Below are positions 11,340 to 21,614 of a DNA stretch of 64,000 nucleotides, one piece after another; position 1 is the first letter of the stretch, and every line of letters starts with the position of its first letter. This DNA comes from Apodemus sylvaticus (lineage: Eukaryota > Chordata > Mammalia > Rodentia > Muridae). The notes beneath the pieces are model-generated. The model did not search any database. It was given only the letters and a program-made list of their open reading frames with translations, and was not told where the DNA came from. Location: the NCBI RefSeq assembly GCF_947179515.1, contig NC_067472.1, forward strand, positions 174,746,578-174,810,577, read 5' to 3'. The translations under genes and the position numbers were made by a program.

Positions 11340-11899
11340 TTATTTCTCTCATTCTTAAACAAACAAAAAAATTAAGCTAAAACATTTATGACTCCCCCAA
11401 AGGAGTATTTCAAAAGAGAATTTTGCCAGAATCACTCAATTATATTACCTGGCCTCAGTTGTTCTCTGGAACTGTAGAGAAAGATTCTATGGCCCCATCG
11501 ATCTTGCATTTCTTTATGTCTCAAGAAAAAGTACATAAGGGACAATACTGCTAGTCCAGCTGGCAGCCTGTGATGGACCCTTGCCCCTTTGGGCCATAGT
11601 TACCACAACTTCTGTATGCAGAAGCTGGTGACAAACTTACCTAGGTATTTGCATTCCAGAAGCAGGAAACCCTTTGTGGGGTCTTTACTTTATGGCCCTT
11701 GGGGGCCCTGTTTTACTGTTCTGGTAGAGAGCAAGAGGCTGCTCTGTAATTGTACTCATCTTTGTGGTAATTACAGCCTCTTTTTTTTAAATCACAGGAT
11801 ACTGCAACTTTAACTTCTGAGTGATCTTTCCCTCTCTGAGTTGAGTATCTGTTATTTTCTTCTGCGTTGCTTACTGTTCATTTTCATTGTAGACTCACA
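11338..11899. other. Single-copy DNA, nothing recognised
   Basis: The plus-strand ORF at 11589-11813 (74 codons) has no identifiable domain. Confidence 0.4.
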
Positions 11900-12272
11900 T
11901 AATGTTCTATTTCTATAAAGAGATGCAAAGACTCTGACAATAGAGGAATGCATTTAATTGGGGATTATAGTTCAGAGGTTTAGTTTATTATCAGTATCGT
12001 GGGAAGCACGGCAGCACACAGGCAGATATGGTGCTGGAGAAGGTGCTGAGAGTTCTATATCCTGATCCACAGGCAACAGGGAGAGAGAAAGCCTCTGGAA
12101 CTGTCTCAGACCTTAGAAACCTCTAAGTGTACTCCATATAACATACTTCCTCCAACAAGGTCACAACTACTCTAGCAAGACTACAACCATTCCAATAAGG
12201 CCATACTACTCCATAATAAACAGTCATTCAAATATATACATCTATGGGGGTCATTCCTATTCAAACCATCAC
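11900..12272 (-). mobile_element. MT-type MaLR LTR, antisense
   Basis: 'gcatttaattgggga', 'gatatggtgctggagaaggt', 'gagttctatatcctgatcca' and a terminal 'tcaaaccatcaca' are in the order expected for an antisense MT-group LTR. A triplicated 'ccaacaaggtcacaactact'-like motif near 12150-12210 is typical of the group. Confidence 0.85.
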
Positions 12273-12649
12273 AGTAGTCACCAGAAATAAATGTTCTACA
12301 GACTTAGTGTTATGCTGTCTTGAAATGTTTTTCACCAAAGAAATTAGTCTTTTACTTTTTAATACAGCCTCCAACAAATTCTTGGGATATGGCCAGAAGC
12401 TACATCCTTTGCTTTAAAAAAAAAAAGTCACAGACATAGCCTCTATTCTAGTTGCTATTAAAGTCCCCGATCCCCTCTAAAACTTCATGAGCCAGGTTTC
12501 TTCTATCCATGCTACACGAAGCTCTTCTGTTTCCCAAGGACTCACTAAGCTCTGCACACATGTCTCAGCAGCTTTTCTAGTCCAAAGTTCCAAAGCCTTC
12601 CACATGTCTAAAACAAACAAACAAACCCAATCACCCCTGGTACTAATAT

Positions 12650-12796
12650 CTGTATCAGAAGTCTCTGTTGTGATAAAATACTCCAAAAGAAAGCAACTTA
12701 GCAGAGAAAATGTTTGACAGTTTTATATTGCAACAAATAAAGCATGATAGCAAGCACATGAAGACAGCCTGGCTGTGATACAGCATAGTGTTTACG

Positions 12797-12828
<32 letters not shown>

Positions 12829-13020
12829 AGAGAGAGACACACACACAGGGAGAAGGATGCACCAGGCTAAAAACCCAACTCCCCCATACAATGATGTGCT
12901 TCCTCTAGCAAGATTCCACCTCTTAAAGTTTCCACGGCCTTCCCAAACAGCACCACTAGCTGATGGCCAACTCTTCAAATCTGTGAGCCTTTGGGGGGTA
13001 TTTCTCACTCAAACCACACC
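12650..13020 (-). mobile_element. MaLR LTR (ORR1/MT group), antisense, carrying an internal (CA)n
   Basis: 'gtctctgttgtgataaaata' opens the element and 'cactcaaaccacacca' closes it. It is diverged, and a (CA)n/(GA)n tract at 12800-12847 has expanded inside it. Confidence 0.65.
12798..12847. repeat. (CA)n(GA)n(CA)n microsatellite
   Basis: It lies inside the LTR at 12650-13020 and explains the THTHT/CVCVC reading frames on both strands. Confidence 0.95.
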
Positions 13021-13119
13021 ATTCTCTTAATGATTTACATCAGATGTCACAGTAAGACAAAGAAAGGGGCAAATTCACAGGAGCACAACCATGAAATGAT
13101 AACAACTGTTTTCTTTCTT

Positions 13120-13674
13120 TTTCTTTAAGATACATTTGTATTATTTTTAACTGTGTACATATATATGTGCATGTGAGTACGGGTGCCCACAGAGGCCATA
13201 AGTGTCAGAGTATACTGTCTTGGTTAAGGTTTCATTGCTGTGATGAGATAAAATGACTTAGACAAGTCTTATAGGGCACAATACTTATTAGGGGCTTGCA
13301 TACAGGTTCAGTGGTTCAGGCCATTAATATCAAGGTGGGAAGGGTGTCAGCATCCCATCAGGCATGGCATGGCCGAAGGAGATGATGAAAGTTCTATATC
13401 TTGATCCAAAGGCAGACGAAGACTGGCTTCCAAGTGGCTAGGAGGAGGGTTTTAAACCCATGCCAGCAGTGACACACTCCCTCCAATAAAGCCACACATA
13501 CACAAACAAGGCCACACCTCCTAATAGTGTCACTCCCTGGGCCAAGCATATTCAAGCCACCACTGAAACTTACAGGTAGTTACAAGCCACCTGACATGGG
13601 TTCTGGGAATGCAACTCAGATCCTCTGGAGAAGCAGTACATGAAACTACTGACTCATCTCCCGAGCCTCCTCCA
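13120..13674 (-). mobile_element. B3 SINE, antisense, split by an MT LTR
   Basis: The left piece (about 13120-13215) has 'gtgcatgtgagtacgggtgc' and 'cacagaggccataagtgtca'. The right piece (about 13564-13674) resumes with 'gccacctgacatgggttctg' and 'actgactcatctcccgagcc'. Together they form one antisense B3, interrupted by the LTR at 13216-13563. Confidence 0.8.
13216..13563 (-). mobile_element. MT-type MaLR LTR, antisense, inserted in a B3
   Basis: It opens with TGTCTTGGTTAAGG and closes with the 'gccaagcatattcaagccac' block of the MT group. The surrounding B3 was there first. I could not find a convincing 5-bp target duplication. Confidence 0.85.
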
Positions 13675-15297
13675 TTACTCCTGAACTGAACGGGACAAAG
13701 ATGGACAAGAGCACACAAGGAGACCCTTCAGACCCATGACAAAGCCATGGAGAAAACTGCAGAGAGTACAGACTAACCCAGTGGAGGAGGAGTCAAAGTC
13801 TCATTAGCCATTGCTGAACCACAGATAACATCACCCTTATTGGATATCAGGAAAACTGTCCTCGTTTAAATGATTATTAGTAAACAATGTGACCATAGTC
13901 AATTAACATGTGGGAGCACCACAGCAGCTTGGCGATTGGTGGGTTGGTCACTGGGCTTAATTTATGTTATTAAGCCAGTGAATGCAGGAAACAAATACTT
14001 CTCAAGTAGGAGGGAAGAAAATTACAAATTTTATGAAAATGAATCACCTTCTGAGTGTTGGAGCCTTTTACGTTGTGTCATTAGTTAATGTGGGTGACAG
14101 CCCTTTCTGCCTGTTCCTTGGCATGCGGTTATTGGGAGCCATTTGTAACACTCCCATTTTGTCTGTGAAAAGACATTTTAATTGAAAAATCATTTGCCCA
14201 TAAAATTATTATCATCAATTCACATTCCACCAAAGGGCTGCATTATGACCATAAAACAATTTGTAAGTGGATTCATTTCACCCACTAAATCACCTTACAT
14301 TATGTTGTGAACGGAATGATTAAAGCAAGTTAGCATTTTGTTGGCAAAGTAATTACATTATTATGCATTTTATCCACAGAGATACTTAAACTACTGAGTC
14401 CATTTGTCTTGTTGACACAACATCTATATGTATTGGACAGAACACATTTTATTTAGTTGATGCAATTAATTTTATTCACCAAGAGCTTTTAAGCGTAGGC
14501 TAATTTTTTTCCCTCACAGGTAGAGATTTGACTGGGTGACAAAATTAGCCTTGCCTGCATGATCAGAGCTCATAAAGTTTTCTCAAACAATATGGAGTCT
14601 GGTAAAGAAAAGTGTTCTTCTATTCTAAACATTCCGGCTGGGGGAAAGGTATACACACACACTTTCAAAAGAACCACTTCCATTTGCTTGTGCAACGTAT
14701 CAGATAATATCTTCTTGTTGCCAACTTCTTTGATGGCTTCAGACCTTCCTTCTCTGATGCCAAACTCTGAATAAAGTAGGGACTTGTTACAGAGTAAAGA
14801 CTCAAAGACCATTCAGCAACCACAGTTCAAATAGAGACTATATTAAGTTTGCCAGAGACTGCCTGGAGAAAAACACTTAGCAATCAGCTCTGAATGCATA
14901 TTACAGGGAGGTTTAAAGACAAAGAACACAGGAAAATTGCATCATGGTTGGTAGTTACAAGGGGAAGCAAGCAAACGCTTTAATAAGAGCCAAGAATATG
15001 AAGTTAGCTGGGGCATTCGACCCCGTGTTTCTAGAACAGGGTTGGGTGCTTTTCTATGGGACTTTACATGGCATGGGGGTACAAACCAAAGATGGCTTCA
15101 ACTGAGACAAGATGGAGAAACATTTGCCCTGTTATAGACTGGCTTGGGCCAGTGACGACACAGAACACCCCCTGTTGCTCCAAGATAGAGTTTAGGAAGT
15201 CATGTTAATGAAAGATGCGGAAAAACGTTTTCCCTGATATCAAGCATGAGGAGAAAAGGGAAATTTTGTCCTGTCAAGATGATAATCATCCCTTACT
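13675..15297. other. Repeat-free DNA; 13860-14560 is a candidate conserved non-coding element
   Basis: No repeat is recognised over 1.6 kb, one of the longest such stretches in the window. The 13860-14560 part is AT-rich but complex, with many TAAT/ATTA cores, TTTAATTG, ATTATTATCATC and CAATTAATTTTATT motifs, and no microsatellite. Short ORFs are present but none has a domain. An ultraconserved-type developmental enhancer would look like this. Conservation cannot be checked from the window alone. Confidence 0.4.
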
Positions 15298-15339
15298 CCA
15301 GCACTCAGAGGCACAGCAGGAGAGTCAAGAGTTCCATCA

Positions 15340-15475
15340 CCCGTATCAGGCAGCTCACAACATCTGTAACTCTAGCTCCAGGAGATCAAATGTCTCTGGC
15401 TGCCTTGGGCTCCTGTGCACACAGCATGTACCCACATGCAGACACACATACTCACACACAATTAAAAATAATACA
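15340..15475 (+). mobile_element. B3 SINE 3' part, sense
   Basis: 'caggcagctcacaacatctg' and 'aactctagctccaggagatc' match the B3 body, followed by an ACACA-rich A-tail region. It accounts for both overlapping plus-strand ORFs at 15215-15536. Confidence 0.75.
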
Positions 15476-15712
15476 AAGGAGAAAAGTATGCCTCAACTCT
15501 ACCCATTGTGTACCACCACTTATGACTAGTAGTTAATGCTCATCACACATTACGAGGGGACATTACTGTCCATACTGTAGTAGACCATTTTTTGTTTATG
15601 CAGGTTTGGCACATTGTTTAAGTTTGTCAGACCTTAGGACTTTGGGGGATGTCTAATGTAAAGGCTAATAAGAATAAGAATATATTTTTATATATTTTTC
15701 AGACTGGGGTTA

Positions 15713-15739
15713 AGTTTAGAGTCCACTTAACTCTAAACT
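15713..15739. repeat. Small perfect inverted repeat (10-bp stem, 7-nt loop)
   Basis: AGTTTAGAGT at 15713-15722 pairs with ACTCTAAACT at 15730-15739. It is not followed by a T-run and no transcript ends here that I can see, so it is listed only as structure. Confidence 0.8.
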
Positions 15740-15884
15740 CCAGCCTTCGGCTCTGCCTATAAATGGCCAGAAAATATCCAAGCATATTTTGAGACATAGA
15801 TATTAAAAAAGATCAAGTCTGACAGATATACAATTGTGATTAAATGCCACAGCAACTGAGATGAGCAAAACGCACTGTGTTCAG

Positions 15885-16055
15885 AGCTAGAGAACCAGCT
15901 CAGTGGGTAAAGTGCTTGCCTTGAAAACACATGGATCCAAGGTCAACGCCCATAACTCACCTTAGAAGAACAGAAAATGAAAGAAAAATGGAGATGCTAG
16001 TGCCTAAGTTTATCCTCTGATCTCCATGTGCACTCATGTACACGTTACAAATAAG
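15885..16055 (+). mobile_element. B4-type SINE, sense, diverged
   Basis: 'gagaaccagctcagtgggta' and 'tgcttgccttgaaaac' form the tRNA-like head. 'tttatcctctgatctccatg' is the B4 3' block. Confidence 0.75.
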
Positions 16056-17035
16056 AACTAGATTTTTAAAATATGTATTGACTAATGCATGGAATGTTTC
16101 AAATTTGACAAAACAACTCTGTAGGGACAAAAGTCAAGTGTATGGATACTCTCAGGAGATGTAAGGTGGGAAGAGACAAACAGAAACTTTTCCAGGATGC
16201 TGGGGAAAGTTTACAGCCTGTTCCTAGTGGTGCTTACACAGATAAAGATTAGTTGAGCCATGCACTGAAGATCAGCACACTTTATAGACTTAAACACATG
16301 TATTCTAATTGAATTTAATTAAAACTTCAAAGTGCAAGATACCTCTTACTAGTTTTAAGAGACATTTTACACTCTTTCTGTATATTTGTGTATGACACTA
16401 AGGGTCCCGTTCTCCCAGAGTGGTAACAGTACGAATGACCTTTTCTTCTGCTGCGAGGTCTTACTCTGTTTTTCTCAGTGTTTATCATTTCATGCTTCAA
16501 ATGGTCCTCTTTGTGAGCACTAATCAGATAGTTCTCCTGCCTAATTTATCTAGCAAAGCCATTTCTTCCAAATGCCTAAACAAAATTTACCCCTTTCCAA
16601 TGCTGGCTCGATCCTTTCCTAAGTCACTGTCTGGCAGGCACAATGGTCGGCTCTGCTCAGTGCTGGGTGCAGTTACTATGCAAAAGATAATTAGGGGATC
16701 GCATTTGTTTAGTTTTCTGACAACCAAGATCGACCATAGACCCTCTGATGACTCGTAAAATGGCCAAAGTAATGGGCTTAGGAATTTTGCCTCAGGAAGA
16801 GTTCAGCCGAGGCAGAGGAAAGCAATGAAGTCTCCTTTTACCCATCATAACACTGTACCCTCTGGGCTTCGTTCAGTGTGCTTTGCAGGCCCCTCCAGAA
16901 GTGGTAGCCTGAACCACATTGTCAAAACTTTTCCCTTAGGATTGTCAGATGCGCTAGGAGACACGGGGTAGAGACGGCATCTCTGTCGCTGCAGAGCACA
17001 GCCCCCGGCGTGCAACTGCTCCCTCACTTACCCAG
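16056..17035. other. Single-copy DNA, nothing firm
   Basis: A plus-strand ORF of 112 codons at 16420-16758 shows no domain and lacks recognisable splice context. I treat it as chance. Confidence 0.4.
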
Positions 17036-17039
17036 CCAC

Positions 17040-17160
17040 TCAAAATCATTTATTGAGTACCTGTTATGCTCAGCATATAGCAGTAAACAAAACAGAGCCT
17101 CTGCTCTTGCAGAACATATATCCTAGCTTGAGAGACATAAAATAAATGAAGTAATCTCAC
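17040..17160 (+). mobile_element. L2-like ancient LINE fragment
   Basis: 'tttattgagtacctgttatg' followed by 'cagtaaacaaaacagagcct' and 'cttgcagaacatatatccta' follows the well-known 3' region of L2. Confidence 0.65.
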
Positions 17161-17194
17161 GGAATAGTAAACTCTCTTCTCTCTCCACCCCCCT

Positions 17195-17320
17195 TCTTTA
17201 CTTTGAGAGAAGAGACTTACTATGCAGTCCAGGCTATCTCTGAACATCAGATCTTCCTGCTCTTTCTCCCTTAGTACTGTGATTACAAGAACAGGTCACC
17301 ACACCTTGCTGCCTCATTTC
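17195..17320 (-). mobile_element. B1-like SINE, antisense, diverged
   Basis: 'acttactatgcagtccaggc', 'tcttcctgctctttctccct' and 'caggtcaccacacctt' are in antisense B1 order with many changes. Confidence 0.6.
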
Positions 17321-17336
17321 TGTTTTGTTTTGTTTT

Positions 17337-17440
17337 TTTTAATTTAAGATTTTTCTTTATTCTTGAGAATGTCATACATGCATACAATGACATGTGATAA
17401 TATATAACCCCCATTTCACACCTCAGCTGCACCCATTTTC
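17337..17440 (-). mobile_element. Old L1 3' tip, antisense
   Basis: 'ctttattcttgagaatgtca' and 'tacatgcatacaatgaca' are the reverse complement of an old rodent L1 3' end. Confidence 0.65.
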
Positions 17441-17796
17441 TTTATCTTTCTATCAACACATAACTCTTGAATCCTTGGTACTTGGAAGAGAACTTAACAT
17501 ATACACAATTCACTCATAGCAAAGAAAAAAATGTATAAGAATGACATTTAGCCCATATCCATGCTTTGGATGAGTGAGACATTAAACACGTCTCATGAGA
17601 TGGTCCTTTCCTGTGGAACTTGATTCCATACATTTTAGACAAACCCTGTGTAAACAGAATCTATTATGTATTATATGATATTCTTCAATCAATGTTAGCT
17701 AATTTCCCAAGCAATAGAAATAAACACACACACTGCTACCAATCATAGACACACAATTAATTTTGGCATTATCCATTCATCATGAACTGAAACTGG
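17441..17796. other. AT-rich single-copy DNA
   Basis: It may be further decayed L1, but no consensus block can be named. Confidence 0.35.
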
Positions 17797-18050
17797 GCAA
17801 TGGATCTGTGGGTAATGCACTTGTTATGTAAGCATGGTAGCCAGAGTTCAGATCCTCAGCACCCATATCAATGTCGGACTATTATGGTAGCCTGCCTGTA
17901 ATCTTAGTGCTCGGGAGGCAGGCACAAGGGATTCTTGGAGCAAGCTAGCTTTTATTAGTCTAATTGAGTCAGTGATTCAGGGCAAGTGAGAGATCCTGAC
18001 TCAATGTATAAGGTAGAGATTGGTAGAAGACAACTGATATCAACCTTTGA
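17797..18050 (+). mobile_element. B4-type (tRNA head plus B1-like) SINE, sense
   Basis: The ID-like head 'ggatctgtgggtaatgcact' is followed by the B1-like 'gcctgtaatcttagtgctcg' and 'ggaggcaggcacaagg'. That order defines the ID-B1 composite SINEs. Confidence 0.7.
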
Positions 18051-18054
18051 CCTT

Positions 18055-18335
18055 TATACACAAATTCATACATGTACAGACACACATAAATGTGCCTATG
18101 TACATAAATATATATATACATATACACACATACACATATACATATGCACCATATACATCATATACATATACATCTATACATATATATCATATGCATATAC
18201 ATCATCTACATCATCTACATCAACATCAACATCAAAATATACATATACATACACATATGCATACGCATACGCACACGTGTGCGCACACACACACACACAC
18301 ACACACATACACATATACATATATATACAGCACAA
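18055..18335. repeat. Complex (TACACA/TATACA/CATCTA)n microsatellite
   Basis: Alternating purine-pyrimidine sequence of several unit types runs for about 280 bp from the tail of the SINE at 17797. It includes a CATCTA/CATCAA block at 18200-18235 and the 12-bp palindrome GCACACGTGTGC at 18271-18282. It gives rise to three overlapping spurious ORFs. Confidence 0.95.
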
Positions 18336-18344
18336 TACAAACAT

Positions 18345-19515
18345 GAAAAATTAAAACACAACACAGGATTTCAGGTCCTATGCTGGCGTTCTGGAAGAAT
18401 AAGCTTAAAAGCCACGATTTCTCTTAGAGCCATAATAAAATTGTTGTCACAGACCAACTGGTCACAAAAACTATAGATCAAGACAGGGAAAATATAAATT
18501 AAGATTCTTGACAAGCTGGGAGATGGCTTAGATTGATGGTGCTTACCCTGTGTGATGCTTTATTCTGATTGTCAGCTTGGTGGACTAGGACTCACGAGAA
18601 ACAAAATGCTCCTTTGCTTGTTTTTAATCACTAGTGGCCCTTCATGAAATTCATAGCTGTGGCACTGACTCCTCAAAAGGGGGAAAAACAAAAACAAAAA
18701 CAAAAAAAACCAAAAAAGTACTAAAATATCCACTATGATTTTTTCCATATGCTGTTAGAGAAAGCCTCACTTCCTGTATCCTAACTTAAGCTCAGCTGAG
18801 ACTCCCCACCCTCAAAGAAGAGCGAGCAGAGATCTCCTTAGGTTGTGCTGTCTGTGCGAGGCCAACTTCAACGAAAGGAATATGGCTGGAAGGCTCGGGC
18901 TGAGTATGTAAGTACAGCAGGGCAGATCGATAAGCAGCCATGAGCAAGGACAATGTTCACAGTTCCTCTGTCAATACTTATCGTGCCTCGCTTTCAGTGA
19001 CAAACTTTTCCGAATCAGAAGCTTCAGCACCCAGGGGAAGATCCTACGCTGGGAGTTCACATCTGACATTTCAAATAATTAGAATTTCACAGATCAAACA
19101 ACAGCTTCATATTTTATTTCTGAAAACGAAGCTGTTAGTGAATTAAACAAGATTCACCCAGAGCTGTGGACATGGACAGACACGGCAAGGATATGGTGAC
19201 AGCGCTCATTCAACTGCTATTTCTTCCCGTGGGCTCTCAGATCCTATTGAAATATGAAATCCACTATGATTATTCACAGCCCTGTAGACACTAGAAAAAC
19301 CTCAGAGATGCTTAACAGGTACAACCTCTCTTGAACTTTTGATAAAGGAGTGAGACAGCAAAGAAGGAACCAGAAGTTCTAACCCAGGTACTCAGAGATG
19401 TATAAAAGGAAAACAGCAGACATGAAATGATTTTACAAGCACAAGCCTTGATATCCACACCCATACCCCTCCAGAGATAAACCAACTTATTTTTAAGATG
19501 TATGTTTTGATTTCT
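18345..19515. other. Single-copy DNA, nothing recognised
   Basis: Short repeats only, such as an (AAAAC)n run near 18685-18705. The 18940-19146 ORF has no domain. Confidence 0.4.
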
Positions 19516-19516
19516 G

Positions 19517-19518
<2 letters not shown>

Positions 19519-19551
<33 letters not shown>

Positions 19552-19580
19552 CTAGTGTGTGCTCGAGTGTGTGTGTGCGT
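19519..19580. repeat. (TG)n microsatellite with interruptions
   Basis: About 15 pure TG units, then TG-rich sequence with CG-containing units (TGCGTG) that may favour Z-DNA. Confidence 0.93.
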
Positions 19581-19604
19581 GCACATGCATATACTTGTGC
19601 TCAC

Positions 19605-19772
19605 ACATATGCATGAAGTTACCTGAGGAGGTACAAAAAGGTTTCAGATTGCTTAGAGCTGGAGGGACAGGCATTTGTCAGCTACTAAAATTGGATTCTA
19701 GGAACTAAACTAAGGTCCTCTGCAAGGATAGCTCCTCACCTCTGAGCCATTGCTCTAGCTCCAACATCTCAT
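19605..19772 (-). mobile_element. B2/B3-type SINE, antisense
   Basis: 'aaactaaggtcctctgcaag' and 'cacctctgagccattgctct' are the reverse complement of the tRNA-like B2/B3 head. The TG-rich block to the left is its expanded tail. Confidence 0.75.
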
Positions 19773-20250
19773 TTCTGCCTCTGCCTCTTAGAGGCTGTTT
19801 GAACACATGTCTCATGTCACCTCTTCTCTCCTTTTCTCATCTAGGGAGGGGCACCAACAACAGCCTTCACCTGAGCTTGGTTTTCTGCCTTTATGCCTCT
19901 AGATTAACTAACACCCCACCATCTCCAGTCAGCAGTCTGCTGTATGAAGTAGCCCTTTGGGGGCTGCCTGACTGTACTCGCCTACTCTCCAGATTTTAGT
20001 TGAGGGTTGGCTGAAGCCAAACAGCAGGAAGGCCGTTCAGACAGCAGAGAGGCTGGAATCTTCTCGCTCCCTGTAGCCATCACCAAATTCCTTCTCCTGT
20101 GACCATATCCTTCACACCATGACCCCTCTCTCAAGGGCTCACAAAAGTCTGGTATCATCAATCCATTGTCTTGCACATTCAGGCCAAGAGGATATCTTAA
20201 GATGAGTTGCCCAAGAAAGAGACTCTGAAATGGACATTCATTGGGCATGT
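19773..20250. other. Single-copy DNA, nothing recognised
   Basis: A minus-strand 88-codon ORF (19982-20248) has no domain. Confidence 0.4.
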
Positions 20251-20254
20251 TGAC

Positions 20255-20365
20255 AAAAGCATCCTAGCATTTGGGAGGCAGGAAAAAAGCTTGAGGACTT
20301 CTTGGGCTGCATAGCAAATTTGAGGCCATCTTTATTTACACAGTGAGACCTTTTCTAAATAAACA
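20255..20365 (+). mobile_element. B1-like SINE, sense, diverged
   Basis: 'atcctagcatttgggaggca' and 'cacagtgagacctt' mark the ends of a decayed B1. Confidence 0.6.
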
Positions 20366-20461
20366 GACAGATAGAAGGATGGATGGACAGCAGGCAGGAA
20401 AGAGATAAGGAAGGAAGGGAGGAAGGAAGGAAGGAAGGAAGCAAGCAAGCAAGCAAGCAAA
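20366..20461. repeat. (GATG/GGAA/AAGC)n microsatellite
   Basis: It is the tail of the B1 at 20255. GATG-like units change to GGAA and then to six AAGC units. Confidence 0.93.
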
Positions 20462-20479
20462 AATGTGACTCAAGAGCTA

Positions 20480-20575
20480 GGAGGCATAGCCAGTAATAGG
20501 TGAAAGAGCACTTGTCTACCATTGGACAAAGCTCCACATCCCATTCTCAGCAAAAGGAAAATTAAAATACATAAA
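20480..20575 (+). mobile_element. ID-like SINE, sense, diverged
   Basis: 'gaaagagcacttgtctacca' and 'ccattctcagcaaaa' correspond to the tRNA-Ala-derived ID core. Any internal promoter is decayed. Confidence 0.5.
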
Positions 20576-20579
20576 AATG

Positions 20580-21128
20580 TAAAAACTATCAAGTGTACAT
20601 CCTTAATTCTTGTGAAGGTGGCTCAGGAGAAAGGACTTTTAGGAATCAGTCCTTATGGAAAGGGGAGGAAGTAGAACAGAAAAGGAGTGTGAAATCTGAA
20701 AGATCTCCTCTGAGTCTGGAGAGCTGCGAAGTATAATGACCCTGTAGAGTTGGCCCAAGAGGCCCAGGCCTCATAGTCTTTCCGAGCCTTAGGCTCTCTG
20801 CATACACTGAATTGTAAGTAGGTCAGCTGCCCAACATGCTTGAAAATGAATGCACTCATTAATTGCCTGGCTGACAAAGCAGTTCCTGATATCACTCTTT
20901 CCAAACTATCTGTTTAGTTCCCCTACACCTGCACAGCTTCATCTCTGGGAATGACAAACTTCCATCAATAAATATGTCACAATTTGCAGGGATTTCCCCC
21001 CCCCCATCAAATGCAATGGGAAGTCCCTGGAAGGCTTTAAGTTGGGGAGGTATTTGATCTTGTTAATATATGTGAGAAATCTTGATGGCTTTTCTATGGG
21101 AAACAGACTTTATGAGAAATGACATCAA
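20580..21128. other. Single-copy DNA
   Basis: It contains a C-run at about 20996-21005 only. The minus-strand ORF at 20653-20904 shows no domain. Confidence 0.4.
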
Positions 21129-21130
21129 GG

Positions 21131-21343
21131 CTATGGTTAACAGGCTGGAGAGATGACTCAGCGGGTAAGAGCACTGACTGCTCTTCCAGAGGTCCTGAGT
21201 TCAAATCCCAGCAATCACATGGTGGCTCACAACCATCTGTAATGGGTTTTGATACCCTCTTCTGGTGTGCCTGAAGGCAGCAACAGTGTACTCACATATA
21301 TAAAATAAACAAATCTTTTTTTAAAAAAAGACTATGGTTAACA
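21131..21343 (+). mobile_element. B2 SINE with 12-bp target-site duplication
   Basis: A nearly complete B2 at 21143-21331 ('ggctggagagatgactcagc', 'ctgctcttccagaggtcctg', 'tggctcacaaccatctgtaa', A-rich tail). It is flanked by perfect 12-bp copies of CTATGGTTAACA at 21131-21142 and 21332-21343. The pol III A and B boxes lie in its tRNA-like head. Confidence 0.95.
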
Positions 21344-21614
21344 AGAGGTCAGTTGTAATGGCTGAGGCAGGCATGCGCTGTCAATGTGGAAAGAAGAGCA
21401 AGTGAAAATATATTTGTACCTACTATGGAATGTGGCTGGAAAAATGGGTACAGGGAAATCTCCCCCTAAAACTAAACAGCGGTGAGTCTGGCTGTTCCAT
21501 GGAATAGGAGAAGAATATAAGAGGAGCCCTGTTCTTGTGAAGTCCGTGATTTCACTCTGGGCATGCTGAGTTTCAGCTGTCTGCAGTAGACATTAAGCAC
21601 ACACATTCCTGCCT

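Noticed and set aside
13216..13563. 5-bp target-site duplication for the MT LTR
   Set aside because: The bases before 13216 (TATAC) and after about 13563 do not match, so none is claimed although nesting in the B3 is clear.
17986..18476. Three overlapping 99-122 codon ORFs rich in His, Thr, Tyr and Ile
   Set aside because: They are translations of the TACACA/TATACA microsatellite and of its SINE flank.
21143..21220. tRNA-like sequence with A and B box elements
   Set aside because: It is the tRNA-derived head of a B2 SINE, with A-tail and target-site duplication, not a tRNA gene. The same holds for the other B2, B3, B4 and ID copies.
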